From Promethearchaeia archaeon (GTDB lineage: Archaea; Asgardarchaeota; Lokiarchaeia; Sigyniarchaeales; SOKP01), in NCBI GenBank assembly GCA_029856125.1, contig JAHQWJ010000147.1, positions 1-64,000 on the forward strand: a stretch of 64,000 bases of DNA. The letters run 5' to 3'. Below are positions 56,511-64,000 of this stretch, piece after piece. The position numbers were made by a program, and so were the translations under genes. How positions within the stretch are numbered: the stretch's first letter is position 1; every line of letters begins with the position of its first letter. Under the pieces are notes generated by a model, which did not search any database, was not told the origin of the DNA, and saw nothing but the letters and a program-made list of their open reading frames with translations.

Positions 56511-57725
56511 CTATGCCTGACTTAAGAGATTAGATATATATTCCCATTTCTTGTTGATTTTTTCGGCAGTTCGTAATCGATTGAATATTTTATATTCGAA
56601 AGCTCCAATTAAATTATATAAGCCTTTTACTTCCTTGTATACATCGTAATTCTCGAAGACATTTTTATAATCTTCAATGTTCTCCGTACTCCATATATCT
56701 TCCTTCTCTTTCATTTTCTTTGCTATATTCGTTACCCATAAATTTGCCATTTCCATAGAATAATATAGACCTGACGAACCAAATGGATTAACAAATCCCG
56801 CACTATCTCCAATAAGAACAATACCAGGGCGTGGTACGAAGTTTTTTACCATTCGTGCATTCGGGAGTACAGTTACTTCTTCGTAATCAATTTTTGCCGC
56901 TTTAAAAAATTCACTAAAGCCGGGGTAATTTTTCTTCAAATTTTCCCAGACTCTTAAGATTTCCTTATTATCCGGGACAATTACAGTTTTCATTTGAGGA
57001 ACTTGTGCCATACGCAACATTAGTCCCACTTCTAATCGTTTATTCTCTAAAGGAAAAACATAAGCCACACTCGGAGGAAAATTAGGTGAATAGTTTAAAT
57101 CCCCATTTCCAATGAAAAAGAACTGTAAACCAGGAGTTTTTTCAATCTCTATGTTAGCTTCACTAACTAAAGATTTAATTATTGGACAATTAATTTCTTC
57201 GTCATAGGGGACACCATAATATCTTCCAATAACACCTGTATATCCGCTACAATCTAAAATTGCTTTTCCATAAATCTCGTTGATGTTACTGGACTCATCC
57301 TTGTATTTTAATCCAACACATATCCCATTTTTCTCAATTGGTTCTATTACTTCGCTCTTAAGTAAAATATCAACTCCTACTTCTTTTGCTTTTTCTACGA
57401 ACCTATCGATAAATTCCCTCCATTCGAAAAAATAATGAGGATATTCGCGGAAAGTCGTTGTTATCTGTAGATCTCCTGGAGAATGCCAAACTCTAGCACC
57501 ATCGGATTTAAATCCTATAGATGGTAAAAAATCTTTTCCTAGAATATCATCTACAATAGAATAATAACCCATTCCCTCACCACGAGGTTTTGGTCCAGCT
57601 TGGTCTCCTTTCTCTATAACCACTACTTTAAATCCTTCTCTGGCAGCTACAATACTGGCAGTTAGCCCTGCAGGACCTGCTCCAACGATTACAAAATCAA
57701 AAATGCTTGAATTATTTGATGCCAT
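56511..57725 (-). CDS. Geranylgeranyl reductase family FAD flavoprotein
   Basis: 404 aa. FVIVGAGPAGLTASIVAARE is the FAD Rossmann motif. KPRGEGMGYYSI follows the family's PCGEG-type loop without the cysteine. FFEWREFIDRFVEKAKEVGV and VLIGDSAGFVNPFGSSGLYYSME (GD and DxAG flavin motif) complete the fold. Related enzymes saturate the isoprenoid chains of archaeal lipids or other quinone/isoprenoid substrates. No lipid-synthesis gene is adjacent, so substrate choice is open. Upstream of the PHP protein gene by 44 nt; they may be co-transcribed. Confidence 0.9.
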   Translation of the reverse strand: MASNNSSIFDFVIVGAGPAGLTASIVAAREGFKVVVIEKGDQAGPKPRGEGMGYYSIVDDILGKDFLPSIGFKSDGARVWHSPGDLQITTTFREYPHYFFEWREFIDRFVEKAKEVGVDILLKSEVIEPIEKNGICVGLKYKDESSNINEIYGKAILDCSGYTGVIGRYYGVPYDEEINCPIIKSLVSEANIEIEKTPGLQFFFIGNGDLNYSPNFPPSVAYVFPLENKRLEVGLMLRMAQVPQMKTVIVPDNKEILRVWENLKKNYPGFSEFFKAAKIDYEEVTVLPNARMVKNFVPRPGIVLIGDSAGFVNPFGSSGLYYSMEMANLWVTNIAKKMKEKEDIWSTENIEDYKNVFENYDVYKEVKGLYNLIGAFEYKIFNRLRTAEKINKKWEYISNLLSQA

Positions 57726-57892
57726 AAAATGAAATAAGAATAAGGGTAATTAATTACTTTTGGTGATGACACATCAAATACAATAGTGTCCATGATTACT
57801 AATGAGCCTATAGGAAATCATTTTTAACGCTTTGGCTATAATTTTATAGCAATTGATTTTTCGCAATTTTTTCTTAGATGTTTTTTTAAAAA

Positions 57893-57904
57893 TAATTTAT
57901 AAAC
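57893..57904 (+). promoter_or_regulatory. Candidate TATA box upstream of the 57977 gene
   Basis: TAATTTATAAAC with an A-rich BRE-like stretch just upstream, about 75 nt before the start codon; a start site near 57925 would give a ~50-nt leader carrying the GAGGTGA Shine-Dalgarno. Confidence 0.4.
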
Positions 57905-57976
57905 GATCGAGAATAGTCATATATACATTTTTAGCAATTACACAAAAATGTGAAATGTATTGAGAGGTGAAATTAA

Positions 57977-58297
57977 ATGGTAATAGTTATTATGAGATTA
58001 ATTCAAAAAATAGCAAATGGTAAATGGGATGAATTAGAAGAGCTTGATAAAAAATTCAATGAAATTGAGGACAAAATAGGTTATCCTCCAAAAAAGCGAT
58101 ATCGTAGCCTATCGGGGGCCTATGACAACAACGTAATTATTATTGAAAGAGAATGGCAAAGCTTATCAAAAATGGAAAAGGGTTTGACAAAAGGTTTCTT
58201 AGATCCTGAATTAGCAAAATTAGAAAAAAAATTAGGTTCAATTGTTGAATGGCAAAAAACAGAATTGTATGTACCTCATCCACCATTTCCGGTATAA
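57977..58297 (+). CDS. Small alpha+beta (dimeric barrel-like) hypothetical protein
   Basis: 106 aa, not recognised in detail. MVIVIMRLIQKIANGKWDEL, AYDNNVIIIEREWQSLSKM and VEWQKTELYVPHPPFPV give a strand-helix-strand pattern reminiscent of dimeric alpha/beta-barrel (ABM-like) proteins. The start is fixed by AGGTGA with 7-nt spacing to ATG 57977, a clear example of this genome's usual SD spacing. Probably soluble and monocistronic, ending at the T-run terminator at 58332-58339. Confidence 0.7.
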   Translation: MVIVIMRLIQKIANGKWDELEELDKKFNEIEDKIGYPPKKRYRSLSGAYDNNVIIIEREWQSLSKMEKGLTKGFLDPELAKLEKKLGSIVEWQKTELYVPHPPFPV

Positions 58298-58319
58298 AGA
58301 TTATTTCAAAATCGTTAAC

Positions 58320-58340
58320 TCTCCTTCTTTCTTTTTTTTA
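58320..58340 (+). terminator. Pyrimidine/T-run terminator
   Basis: CTCTCCTTCTTTC followed by eight T (58332-58339), 22 nt after the stop of the small hypothetical gene. Confidence 0.5.
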
Positions 58341-58395
58341 TATTTCGATGAAATAATGTTTAAAGGGCTTCCTATATTTATCAAACTAAGTTATA

Positions 58396-59004
58396 ATGGA
58401 GAAATTAAAGACATATTACCTTAAAACATATAATTTGTTACCAGCACCAATTTATGGATTGCTTTCAGCAATAGTAGGTATAGGCGGAGATATCATAGGC
58501 ATAGCTCTTTTTCCGGGTTATAATTTAAACTATATGATAAGTGCTTTAGGAGCCGGTCCTGGTGCGATATATTTTAATATTGGAACAATCTTATCTGGTA
58601 TATTCGCCTTATTATTCTATTTATATATGATAAAGGCTATTGGAAACGAAAAAAATGATCCAAAATTACAAAGAGTAGGCCATTTTTTCGCAATTAATTC
58701 ATGTATCTTTTTTTCATTAGTTGGTGTTTTTCCTACTTCAACAAATATGATACTTTTCTATCTTCATGGAACTTGTGCTTTAATTAGTTGGTTGAGCGCG
58801 ATTATTTATTTAAGCATTTTTAGCTCTTTGATATTTAAAAACAAGGTTATTCCAGAATTTTTTGGGTATTTAGCACTAATAACTGCGGGCACAATAATTG
58901 TGTTCTTATTAACATGGATACCTATAATAGAATGGATTATGGCATTAGGAGTCACAGTTTGGATAACTCTACCCTCTATATATATGCTCTACCATAAGAT
59001 TTAG
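58396..59004 (+). CDS. DUF998-type membrane protein
   Basis: 202 aa, six membrane helices. LPAPIYGLLSAIVGIGGDII, FPGYNLNYMISALGAGPGA and FNIGTILSGIFALLFYLYMI follow the DUF998 pattern, in which an extended re-entrant LSxLG/ALGAGP loop follows helix 1. FPTSTNMILFYLHGTCALI lies after helix 3. Function unknown for the family. Starts at ATG 58396 and ends 77 nt before the DMT transporter gene. Confidence 0.8.
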   Translation: MEKLKTYYLKTYNLLPAPIYGLLSAIVGIGGDIIGIALFPGYNLNYMISALGAGPGAIYFNIGTILSGIFALLFYLYMIKAIGNEKNDPKLQRVGHFFAINSCIFFSLVGVFPTSTNMILFYLHGTCALISWLSAIIYLSIFSSLIFKNKVIPEFFGYLALITAGTIIVFLLTWIPIIEWIMALGVTVWITLPSIYMLYHKI

Positions 59005-59080
59005 GGGCCCCTTATATCCATTTCTTTACAAATTTAGTATATAAGAGAGTTTTAATGCGATATTTAATAAGATTAAGATA

Positions 59081-60016
59081 ATGTCAGATTTAATTGGATA
59101 CATTTTAACCCTTGATGCTTTGTTCACTTGGGGTATTGCTTCGTTAGTTTATAAATTTAGTCTAGGTAAAATTGAATCAAAACCCGGTCTTCTATTTAGG
59201 TTAATATTCGTGTCGTGCTCCACTTTTATTCTCGCTCTTTTCTTCGGCACATTCTCTTTCATTCCCTTATTGAGTTCGCAAAATTTAACAAGCTATATAA
59301 TCGCATGTTTAATTTCAGGGTTATCAGTCACAATAGGAGATTTGCTTTATTTCGCTTCCTTAAAGAAAATTGACGCCTCTCGAGCATTTCCGCTAACTCA
59401 ATTAAGTTTAATCTTTGTTTATCCATTTGCGTTTATTTTTTTTGGGGAAGAATTGAAACTTTCTATAGTACTAGGCGGTTTATTAATCCTTCTGAGTGCT
59501 TTTATTTTAAGTACTAAAGATAAAGAAAATGTAAATGAAAATGGTTCAGAAAAGAAAATCCAATCTTCAGAGAAAATGGTTATTGGAGTTCTACTAGCCA
59601 TTGGTTCGGCATTTCTCTGGGGCCTTTCTATAGTTGCATTCAATCAAGCAAGAATTATCTCTAACGATGTGTTCGTTACAAATTTTATCAGAGTATTTTT
59701 TGGTACTATATTCTTTATCATACTTGGTATTTTTCAGATAGAATTTTACTCTAGTTTTACAAAGGCTAACAGAAAAAAATTTAAATACTTTATATTTGTT
59801 GGAATAGCAGGAGCGTTGTCTTTAGGTTTAGCAGATACATTATTTTATAAAGCAGCGGAAATAAACGGCTTAGTATTGACATCAACATTTACAGCTAATA
59901 CACCAATGGTCCAACAAATTCTATCAATATTGATTTTAAAAGAGAAATTCCGTAAGAGATTTATATTTGCTGTCGGATTAATAATTATTGGCAATTACAT
60001 CATTTTATTTTTATAA
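59081..60016 (+). CDS. EamA/DMT family transporter
   Basis: 311 aa, ten helices as two EamA repeats (about 1-140 and 165-311). Repeat 1 has LTLDALFTWGIASLVYKFSL and ISGLSVTIGDLLYFASL, with DASRAFPLTQLSLIFVYPFA. Repeat 2 has LLAIGSAFLWGLSIVAFNQA and AGALSLGLADTLFYKAAEI, with TSTFTANTPMVQQILSIL. The two repeats are joined by a charged loop. Predicted exporter of a metabolite or amino acid; the substrate is unknown. Only 27 nt separate it from the MBL-fold gene, so both are likely in one transcript. Confidence 0.9.
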   Translation: MSDLIGYILTLDALFTWGIASLVYKFSLGKIESKPGLLFRLIFVSCSTFILALFFGTFSFIPLLSSQNLTSYIIACLISGLSVTIGDLLYFASLKKIDASRAFPLTQLSLIFVYPFAFIFFGEELKLSIVLGGLLILLSAFILSTKDKENVNENGSEKKIQSSEKMVIGVLLAIGSAFLWGLSIVAFNQARIISNDVFVTNFIRVFFGTIFFIILGIFQIEFYSSFTKANRKKFKYFIFVGIAGALSLGLADTLFYKAAEINGLVLTSTFTANTPMVQQILSILILKEKFRKRFIFAVGLIIIGNYIILFL

Positions 60017-60043
60017 ACTTCATTAATCTAAGTAAGAATTATT

Positions 60044-61075
60044 ATGATTAGAGTCGAAATAGAATTATTAACTAATAATATTGTTTTACCTTTTCAAAAT
60101 TTACGAGAAAATCCGGAAATTGATTTTCTTGAATTAAATAAATTATTTGCCTCAAAGTCACTAGCTGAACACGGTTTAGGCTTTTTAATTAATGTTTATG
60201 AAGTGGTAGATTTAGATCATCCTAATAATTATAAATTAATTAAAAAAATTGTGTTTGATACCGGAGGTACAAATCTTACATATTTACATAACATAGATGT
60301 TCGAGGATATCCATTATACGATGTAGATTGCATTGTATTGTCACATTGGCATTATGATCATTCTGGGGGATTATTCAAAATATTAGAACGAATAGATAAG
60401 AAAGTTCCAATTATTAGTCATGAGAGTGCTAAGTTTGAGAGATTTTTTAAGCGAGTTAGAAATTTAAAAAATGAAGATTTGATGGGAAAAAAGAGGACAG
60501 ATCTTTTACATCTGCTCTCATCTTCAAAAATCGTCAGTCAGGAACCAATGAATATAGAGCTTGTTAAAAATTTAAAAGGTCATATCCACTTTACAAAGGA
60601 ACCTTATGAAATCCTCAATATCGAAGGACTTAAAATAGTTGCTAGTGGAGAAATTCCTAGAAATCACACAGAGGAAGATTTTAATAACTTTTTTTCGCTA
60701 CAAGCAGGAATTCTTAATGTTGACAAAATTTTGGACGATAAATGCTTGATTTTAGAGTTTGAGGAAAATATCGTTTTGCTAAACGGATGTTGTCATTCAG
60801 GTTTAATGAATACATTAGATTATGTTAAAAGCTATTCAAGTAAACCAATAAGTCATATTATAGGGGGATTTCATATGGCAGGCGCATCTGATAAAAGGAT
60901 TAGAATTACGCTCGAATATCTAAATTCGCAGAATATGTTTAAAAATACGCTTTATCTCTTTCCAATTCATTGTAGTGGAGAAAAATTCATTGAGATGGCT
61001 AATACAACTAGTAACAATAGAATCAAGGCGTTTAATCCTAGCGTAGGTACAACCTTCTATTTTAAAAAAATTTAA
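60044..61075 (+). CDS. MBL-fold protein of the COG1237 (dihydropteroate/RFA-P synthase-like) type
   Basis: 343 aa metallo-beta-lactamase fold. VLSHWHYDHSGGLFKILE is the HxHxDH motif. VLLNGCCHSGLMNTLDYV carries the later His, and HIIGGFHMAGA and FPIHCSGEKFIEM close the site. The order and sizes match COG1237, which includes the archaeal enzyme making ribofuranosylaminobenzene-5'-phosphate for methanopterin-type cofactors; many members have other roles. Downstream of the DMT transporter in a probable operon. Confidence 0.86.
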   Translation: MIRVEIELLTNNIVLPFQNLRENPEIDFLELNKLFASKSLAEHGLGFLINVYEVVDLDHPNNYKLIKKIVFDTGGTNLTYLHNIDVRGYPLYDVDCIVLSHWHYDHSGGLFKILERIDKKVPIISHESAKFERFFKRVRNLKNEDLMGKKRTDLLHLLSSSKIVSQEPMNIELVKNLKGHIHFTKEPYEILNIEGLKIVASGEIPRNHTEEDFNNFFSLQAGILNVDKILDDKCLILEFEENIVLLNGCCHSGLMNTLDYVKSYSSKPISHIIGGFHMAGASDKRIRITLEYLNSQNMFKNTLYLFPIHCSGEKFIEMANTTSNNRIKAFNPSVGTTFYFKKI

Positions 61076-61182
61076 AATTTAATCTTTTTGTATTATTATT
61101 GCATTTTAACTTTCAATGAATTTACGGATTAAATAATAAAAAATATAAAGTTATTTATCAATGAAATTATTGATGATTATTT

Positions 61183-61827
61183 ATGAATGTTCGATCATTA
61201 TTGAATAAACGGAAAGTATTTGTTGATGATGTTATAACTGCACTTCTATTAATAATTGTATTATATTTAATCATATTTAATATAAGATTAGCTATTGTGT
61301 CATTGGGTGTGTATCCTTTCTTTTCTCTTATATTGTATGGATTCTATAGATCTTACAAGGGTATTTTTACGAGAAAATTAGATTTTATACTTAGAGGTTT
61401 AAATTTATTATTTGGAATAGCAAGTATTATTTTCTCAATTATTTTTATAAATTCTTTACTTTCACACCGTGACGCACCTGCGAGTTTTAGTATATATCTC
61501 TTAGGAATGCCTATATTTCTTATAGGACTTGCTGGATTATTAAAGGGATTAATTGTTAATGTATACTCTCCTAATTTTCGGTATTTAAATATAATAATCG
61601 GCGCAACCACTGTACTTATTACTGTTATCGCCATAATTTTTGCGGAAACAGGTTTTATGTTTCATATTTTTACTCTTTTGACTACTTTGGCGCTCAACGG
61701 GATATTTAGATCAGCGTTATATTTGAGTGAATATGGATTATCACTAAAAAACATTAAAAATTTAAAACTTGTTTGGTTCATGATGGATAATCTTCCACTA
61801 GAAATACCTCAACTAGAGGAGAATTAG
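61183..61827 (+). CDS. Small membrane protein, unknown function
   Basis: 214 aa, five or six hydrophobic segments, for example ALLLIIVLYLIIFNIRL, IVSLGVYPFFSLILYGF and YLGMPIFLIGLAGLLKGLIV (paraphrased order along the chain: residues 20-70, 85-120, 130-165). Begins with a short basic N-terminus, MNVRSLLNKRK, and ends in a soluble tail, MMDNLPLEIPQLEEN. No family recognised. Base composition is like that of the neighbours. Confidence 0.65.
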   Translation: MNVRSLLNKRKVFVDDVITALLLIIVLYLIIFNIRLAIVSLGVYPFFSLILYGFYRSYKGIFTRKLDFILRGLNLLFGIASIIFSIIFINSLLSHRDAPASFSIYLLGMPIFLIGLAGLLKGLIVNVYSPNFRYLNIIIGATTVLITVIAIIFAETGFMFHIFTLLTTLALNGIFRSALYLSEYGLSLKNIKNLKLVWFMMDNLPLEIPQLEEN

Positions 61828-61964
61828 ATTTAACTATAAAATAAAATCTCAAGAATTTTTTATCCTCAACTTAAGGTTTTAGTATGAATATTATATCATA
61901 ATCTTTTATTATACATAATATATAAAATTTAAAAAATAATTAATTCAAGGTTTCTGGTTAAATC

Positions 61965-63083
61965 ATGGCAGAAATACATTTTAATAAAGAAAAAGGCTCT
62001 CAAACAAAATTATTCACTCCCGGACCAATCAATATTCCTGAAAGGATATTAAAAGAAATGGCAAAACCAAACGACACCCACAGGTCAAAACCATACACAG
62101 AGATGCATCAACTGGTTGAAGAAGGACTAAAGAAAATTATGTACACATCTAACACTTGCTTAATTTCTACTTCGAGCGCTACAGGATTAATGGAAGCTTG
62201 TGTAAGAAATTTGGTCAAAAGCGACGAAAAGGCTCTTTTTCTATCAATTGGTGCGTTTGGAGATCGTTGGTATAAAATTGGTGTTGCAAACGGGAAGACA
62301 TCCGTAAAAGAGGGCGTTGAATGGGGTAAAGCAGTAACTCCAGAAGTTGCAAAAGATGTTTTAAGCAAAGATAAATACGCTGTAGTTTTCATTCAATCTA
62401 ATGAGACATCCACAGGAGTGTATAATCCAATGGATGAAGTTATTCCGATCATAAAAGATTCTGGGGCTCTTGTATGTGTTGATGCGACGTCTTCCATGGC
62501 TGGTATTAAAATTGAGGTCGATAAATTAGGAATAGATGTATGCTTAGCTTCAGTTCAAAAAGCTTTCACGATCCCACCAGGATTAGCCGTGTGTTCCATA
62601 TCTCAAGCAGCGATTGAAAAGTTTCCACTAGTTAAGAATAGAGGATTTTATTTTGATTTCAGTGATCTACTAAAACGGGCTGAGAAGCATCAAACACCGT
62701 CTACTCCACCTATTCCACAAATTAGGGCTTTAGCCGCTCAAATTGATTATATTTTGAATCAGGAAGGCTTAGAAAATAGATTTGAAAGGCACGCACAACT
62801 TGGTAAACGAACAAGGGAATGGGCAAAAGACACTAATTTTGAAATGTTTCCAGAAAAAGGATACGAATCAAACACGGTCTCTACTATGAAAAATTCTTTA
62901 AATATCGATATTGCAAAAATGGTTTCAACGCTTTTAGAAAACGGTTATCGAATAGTCAACGGTTATGGTGATTTGAAAAACAAGACATTCCGTATTGGTC
63001 ACATGGGTGAAGTTACAGTAAAAGAGCTTGATGAAATGTTAAGCGTTCTATCAGATATCGTATCTGATTTAAGATTAAATTAG
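61965..63083 (+). CDS. Class V aminotransferase (alanine-glyoxylate/serine-pyruvate type)
   Basis: 372 aa, fold type I PLP enzyme. KLFTPGPINIPERILKEM and RSKPYTEMHQLVEEGLKKIM are the family's N-terminal signatures. STSSATGLMEACVRNLV binds the PLP phosphate. LVCVDATSSMAGIKIEVDK has the Asp that contacts the ring nitrogen. CLASVQKAFTIPPGLAV carries the Schiff-base Lys. It interconverts serine or alanine with glyoxylate/pyruvate, or phosphoserine precursors. SerA lies 0.5 kb downstream on the same strand, so a serine-biosynthetic role is plausible. Confidence 0.92.
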   Translation: MAEIHFNKEKGSQTKLFTPGPINIPERILKEMAKPNDTHRSKPYTEMHQLVEEGLKKIMYTSNTCLISTSSATGLMEACVRNLVKSDEKALFLSIGAFGDRWYKIGVANGKTSVKEGVEWGKAVTPEVAKDVLSKDKYAVVFIQSNETSTGVYNPMDEVIPIIKDSGALVCVDATSSMAGIKIEVDKLGIDVCLASVQKAFTIPPGLAVCSISQAAIEKFPLVKNRGFYFDFSDLLKRAEKHQTPSTPPIPQIRALAAQIDYILNQEGLENRFERHAQLGKRTREWAKDTNFEMFPEKGYESNTVSTMKNSLNIDIAKMVSTLLENGYRIVNGYGDLKNKTFRIGHMGEVTVKELDEMLSVLSDIVSDLRLN

Positions 63084-63165
63084 TGAAATTATTAAATCTA
63101 ATATTTTCTTTTATTTTATTGAATAATTGGGGAAAATAATCAAAGTTCTTCTATTTTAATGAAGA

Positions 63166-63177
63166 TAAATATTTAAG
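63166..63177 (+). promoter_or_regulatory. Candidate TATA box for a short-leader transcript
   Basis: TAAATATTTAAG, about 25-30 nt before the ATG at 63200, so transcription would start at or next to the start codon (leaderless or nearly so). Confidence 0.4.
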
Positions 63178-63199
63178 TGAAAGAAATAATTTTATTCTG

Positions 63200-63466
63200 A
63201 TGGATAAAGAAAAGAGAGAAGGTAACAGTAAAAGAGAAAAAAACCAAAAAATGGAAAGCAAAAAAGAATTTAAAACGCTTATCTTTGAAATATTAATTGT
63301 TGATATTATATTGTTGCCTTTTTTTATTATATTCTTGTTCCTCTGGGTGTCAAGTATGTTTTTTCTATTTTATTTTATTTTTTTAGGAATTATAATATTT
63401 ATTGGTGTATTGGGCATACTTCTGATTACGAAAAAGATTTCGATAATTAAGTTAAAATCGAGATAG
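63200..63466 (+). CDS. Small two-helix membrane protein
   Basis: 88 aa, not recognised. A highly basic N-terminus (MDKEKREGNSKREKNQ, residues 1-30) precedes two hydrophobic helices, ILIVDIILLPFFIIFLFLW (~34-55) and YFIFLGIIIFIGVLGILLI (~60-80), with a short basic tail, KISIIKLKSR. The positive ends place both termini in the cytosol. Lies between the aminotransferase and serA on the same strand. Confidence 0.6.
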   Translation: MDKEKREGNSKREKNQKMESKKEFKTLIFEILIVDIILLPFFIIFLFLWVSSMFFLFYFIFLGIIIFIGVLGILLITKKISIIKLKSR

Positions 63467-63590
63467 AATATCGAATGGTATAATTAATTGCGGTATTTAA
63501 AGGGATATAATTAGAACAGCAAAAATTCTTTTATATATTAGTTGATTAGAATAAGTATTCTATTAATTGGAATCATAAGAAGTGAATCGT

Positions 63591-64000
63591 ATGAAAATTT
63601 TGATTAGTGATAAACTTCAAGAAGAGGGCGTGAAGATACTTCAAGAAAATGGGTTTGAGGTCGTCAAGAATTTCGAGATAACTAACGAACAGCTAAAAAA
63701 AGAAATTTGTAACTACGATGGAATAGTAGTTCGTTCCCGAACCAAATTGACGGCAGATGTTTTGGAAAACGCAAAAAATCTTAAAGTCATAGGTAGAGCT
63801 GGGGTAGGTTTAGACAATATAGATAGAAAGAAAGCTGCAGAATTAAATATAGAGGTCTTAAACACACCAGATGCGCCTTCTGTTTCTGTCGCAGAGCTGG
63901 CGCTAGGTCTAATGTTCGCTTTGGCTCGACACATCTCAAATGCTGATCGAACCATGCATCTTGAAGAATGGAATAAAAAACAATACTTAGGGTATACACT
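63591..64000 (+). CDS. serA: D-3-phosphoglycerate dehydrogenase, C-terminus beyond the window
   Basis: Oxidises 3-phosphoglycerate to 3-phosphohydroxypyruvate, first step of serine synthesis. From ATG 63591 the frame reads MKILISDKLQEEGVKILQEN, then IVVRSRTKLTADVLE, LKVIGRAGVGLDNIDRKKA and VLNTPDAPSVSVAELALGLM, the N-terminal substrate domain and start of the NAD domain of SerA. The conserved RSxTxV-type loop and GRAGVGxDNID are intact. About 136 residues of a ~310 to 525-residue protein are visible, so it cannot be told whether an ACT domain follows. Other 2-hydroxyacid dehydrogenases are a weaker alternative. Confidence 0.93.
   Translation, partial: MKILISDKLQEEGVKILQENGFEVVKNFEITNEQLKKEICNYDGIVVRSRTKLTADVLENAKNLKVIGRAGVGLDNIDRKKAAELNIEVLNTPDAPSVSVAELALGLMFALARHISNADRTMHLEEWNKKQYLGYT

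Overview
The window is AT-rich archaeal DNA, most likely from an Asgard archaeon of the Lokiarchaeia type. The archaeal markers are an aCPSF1/FttA ribonuclease with a KH region, an archaeal proteasome beta subunit, an EF-2 paralogue that has lost its diphthamide histidine, A1-U72 tRNA-Gln, TATA/BRE-like promoters and pyrimidine-plus-T-run gene ends. The Asgard placement is inference. It rests on the EF-2 paralogue, a Par14-like parvulin, a UFL1-like winged-helix protein, ITPK-like ATP-grasp proteins and large coiled-coil proteins. I see no rRNA, CRISPR array, insertion sequence or prophage. Genes are densely packed on both strands in short operons.  Layout. 1-3.6 kb: acyl-CoA metabolism (3-hydroxyacyl-CoA dehydrogenase cut by the window edge, BadI-like crotonase), then a corrinoid protein and its UroD-like methyltransferase. 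3.6-10.5 kb: lineage-specific membrane proteins, a DUF72 protein, two paralogous coiled-coil genes that appear to start at ATT, and an MgtC/DUF4010 membrane protein. 10.5-14 kb: an orphan DNA methyltransferase and a haloalkane dehalogenase/sugar isomerase pair. 14-18.3 kb: two GT87-like glycosyltransferases flanking a membrane-anchored ectodomain protein, and a DsbD/NicO-like membrane protein. 18.4-23 kb: the zinc-finger/UFL1-like/appendage-like protein, a ribbon-helix-helix regulator, an Fe-S protein and the parvulin. 23-32 kb: tRNA-Gln, a structured RNA candidate, dGTPase-like HD protein, NapH-like ferredoxin, aCPSF1, purN, the EF-2 paralogue and tRNA-Gly. 32-36.5 kb: PAS histidine kinase, nicotinamidase, LMW phosphatase and UppP-like phosphatase.  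36.5-42.8 kb: the most coherent accessory locus, with myo-inositol-phosphate synthase, an MFS transporter and four ATP-grasp proteins, two of which match the inositol polyphosphate 5/6-kinase (ITPK) pattern. This suggests an archaeal inositol phosphate pathway. 42.9-47.6 kb: an HhH-FKBP fusion, PflX-type radical SAM, GIFT-like protein, proteasome beta and an alkyltransferase-like DNA repair protein. 47.7-57.7 kb: sugar catabolism (GH2 beta-galactosidase, Gfo/Idh, GH4, YdjC/ChbG, DUF3604 PHP protein) and a geranylgeranyl-reductase-like flavoprotein. 58-64 kb: membrane proteins, a DMT exporter, an MBL-fold protein, a class V aminotransferase and the start of SerA, probably serine metabolism.  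A recurring oddity is that three conserved genes, and possibly a fourth small one, have no ATG/GTG/TTG where homology requires the start. Each has a Shine-Dalgarno GGTG (or GGAG) 5-8 nt before an ATT, ATC or ATA codon.
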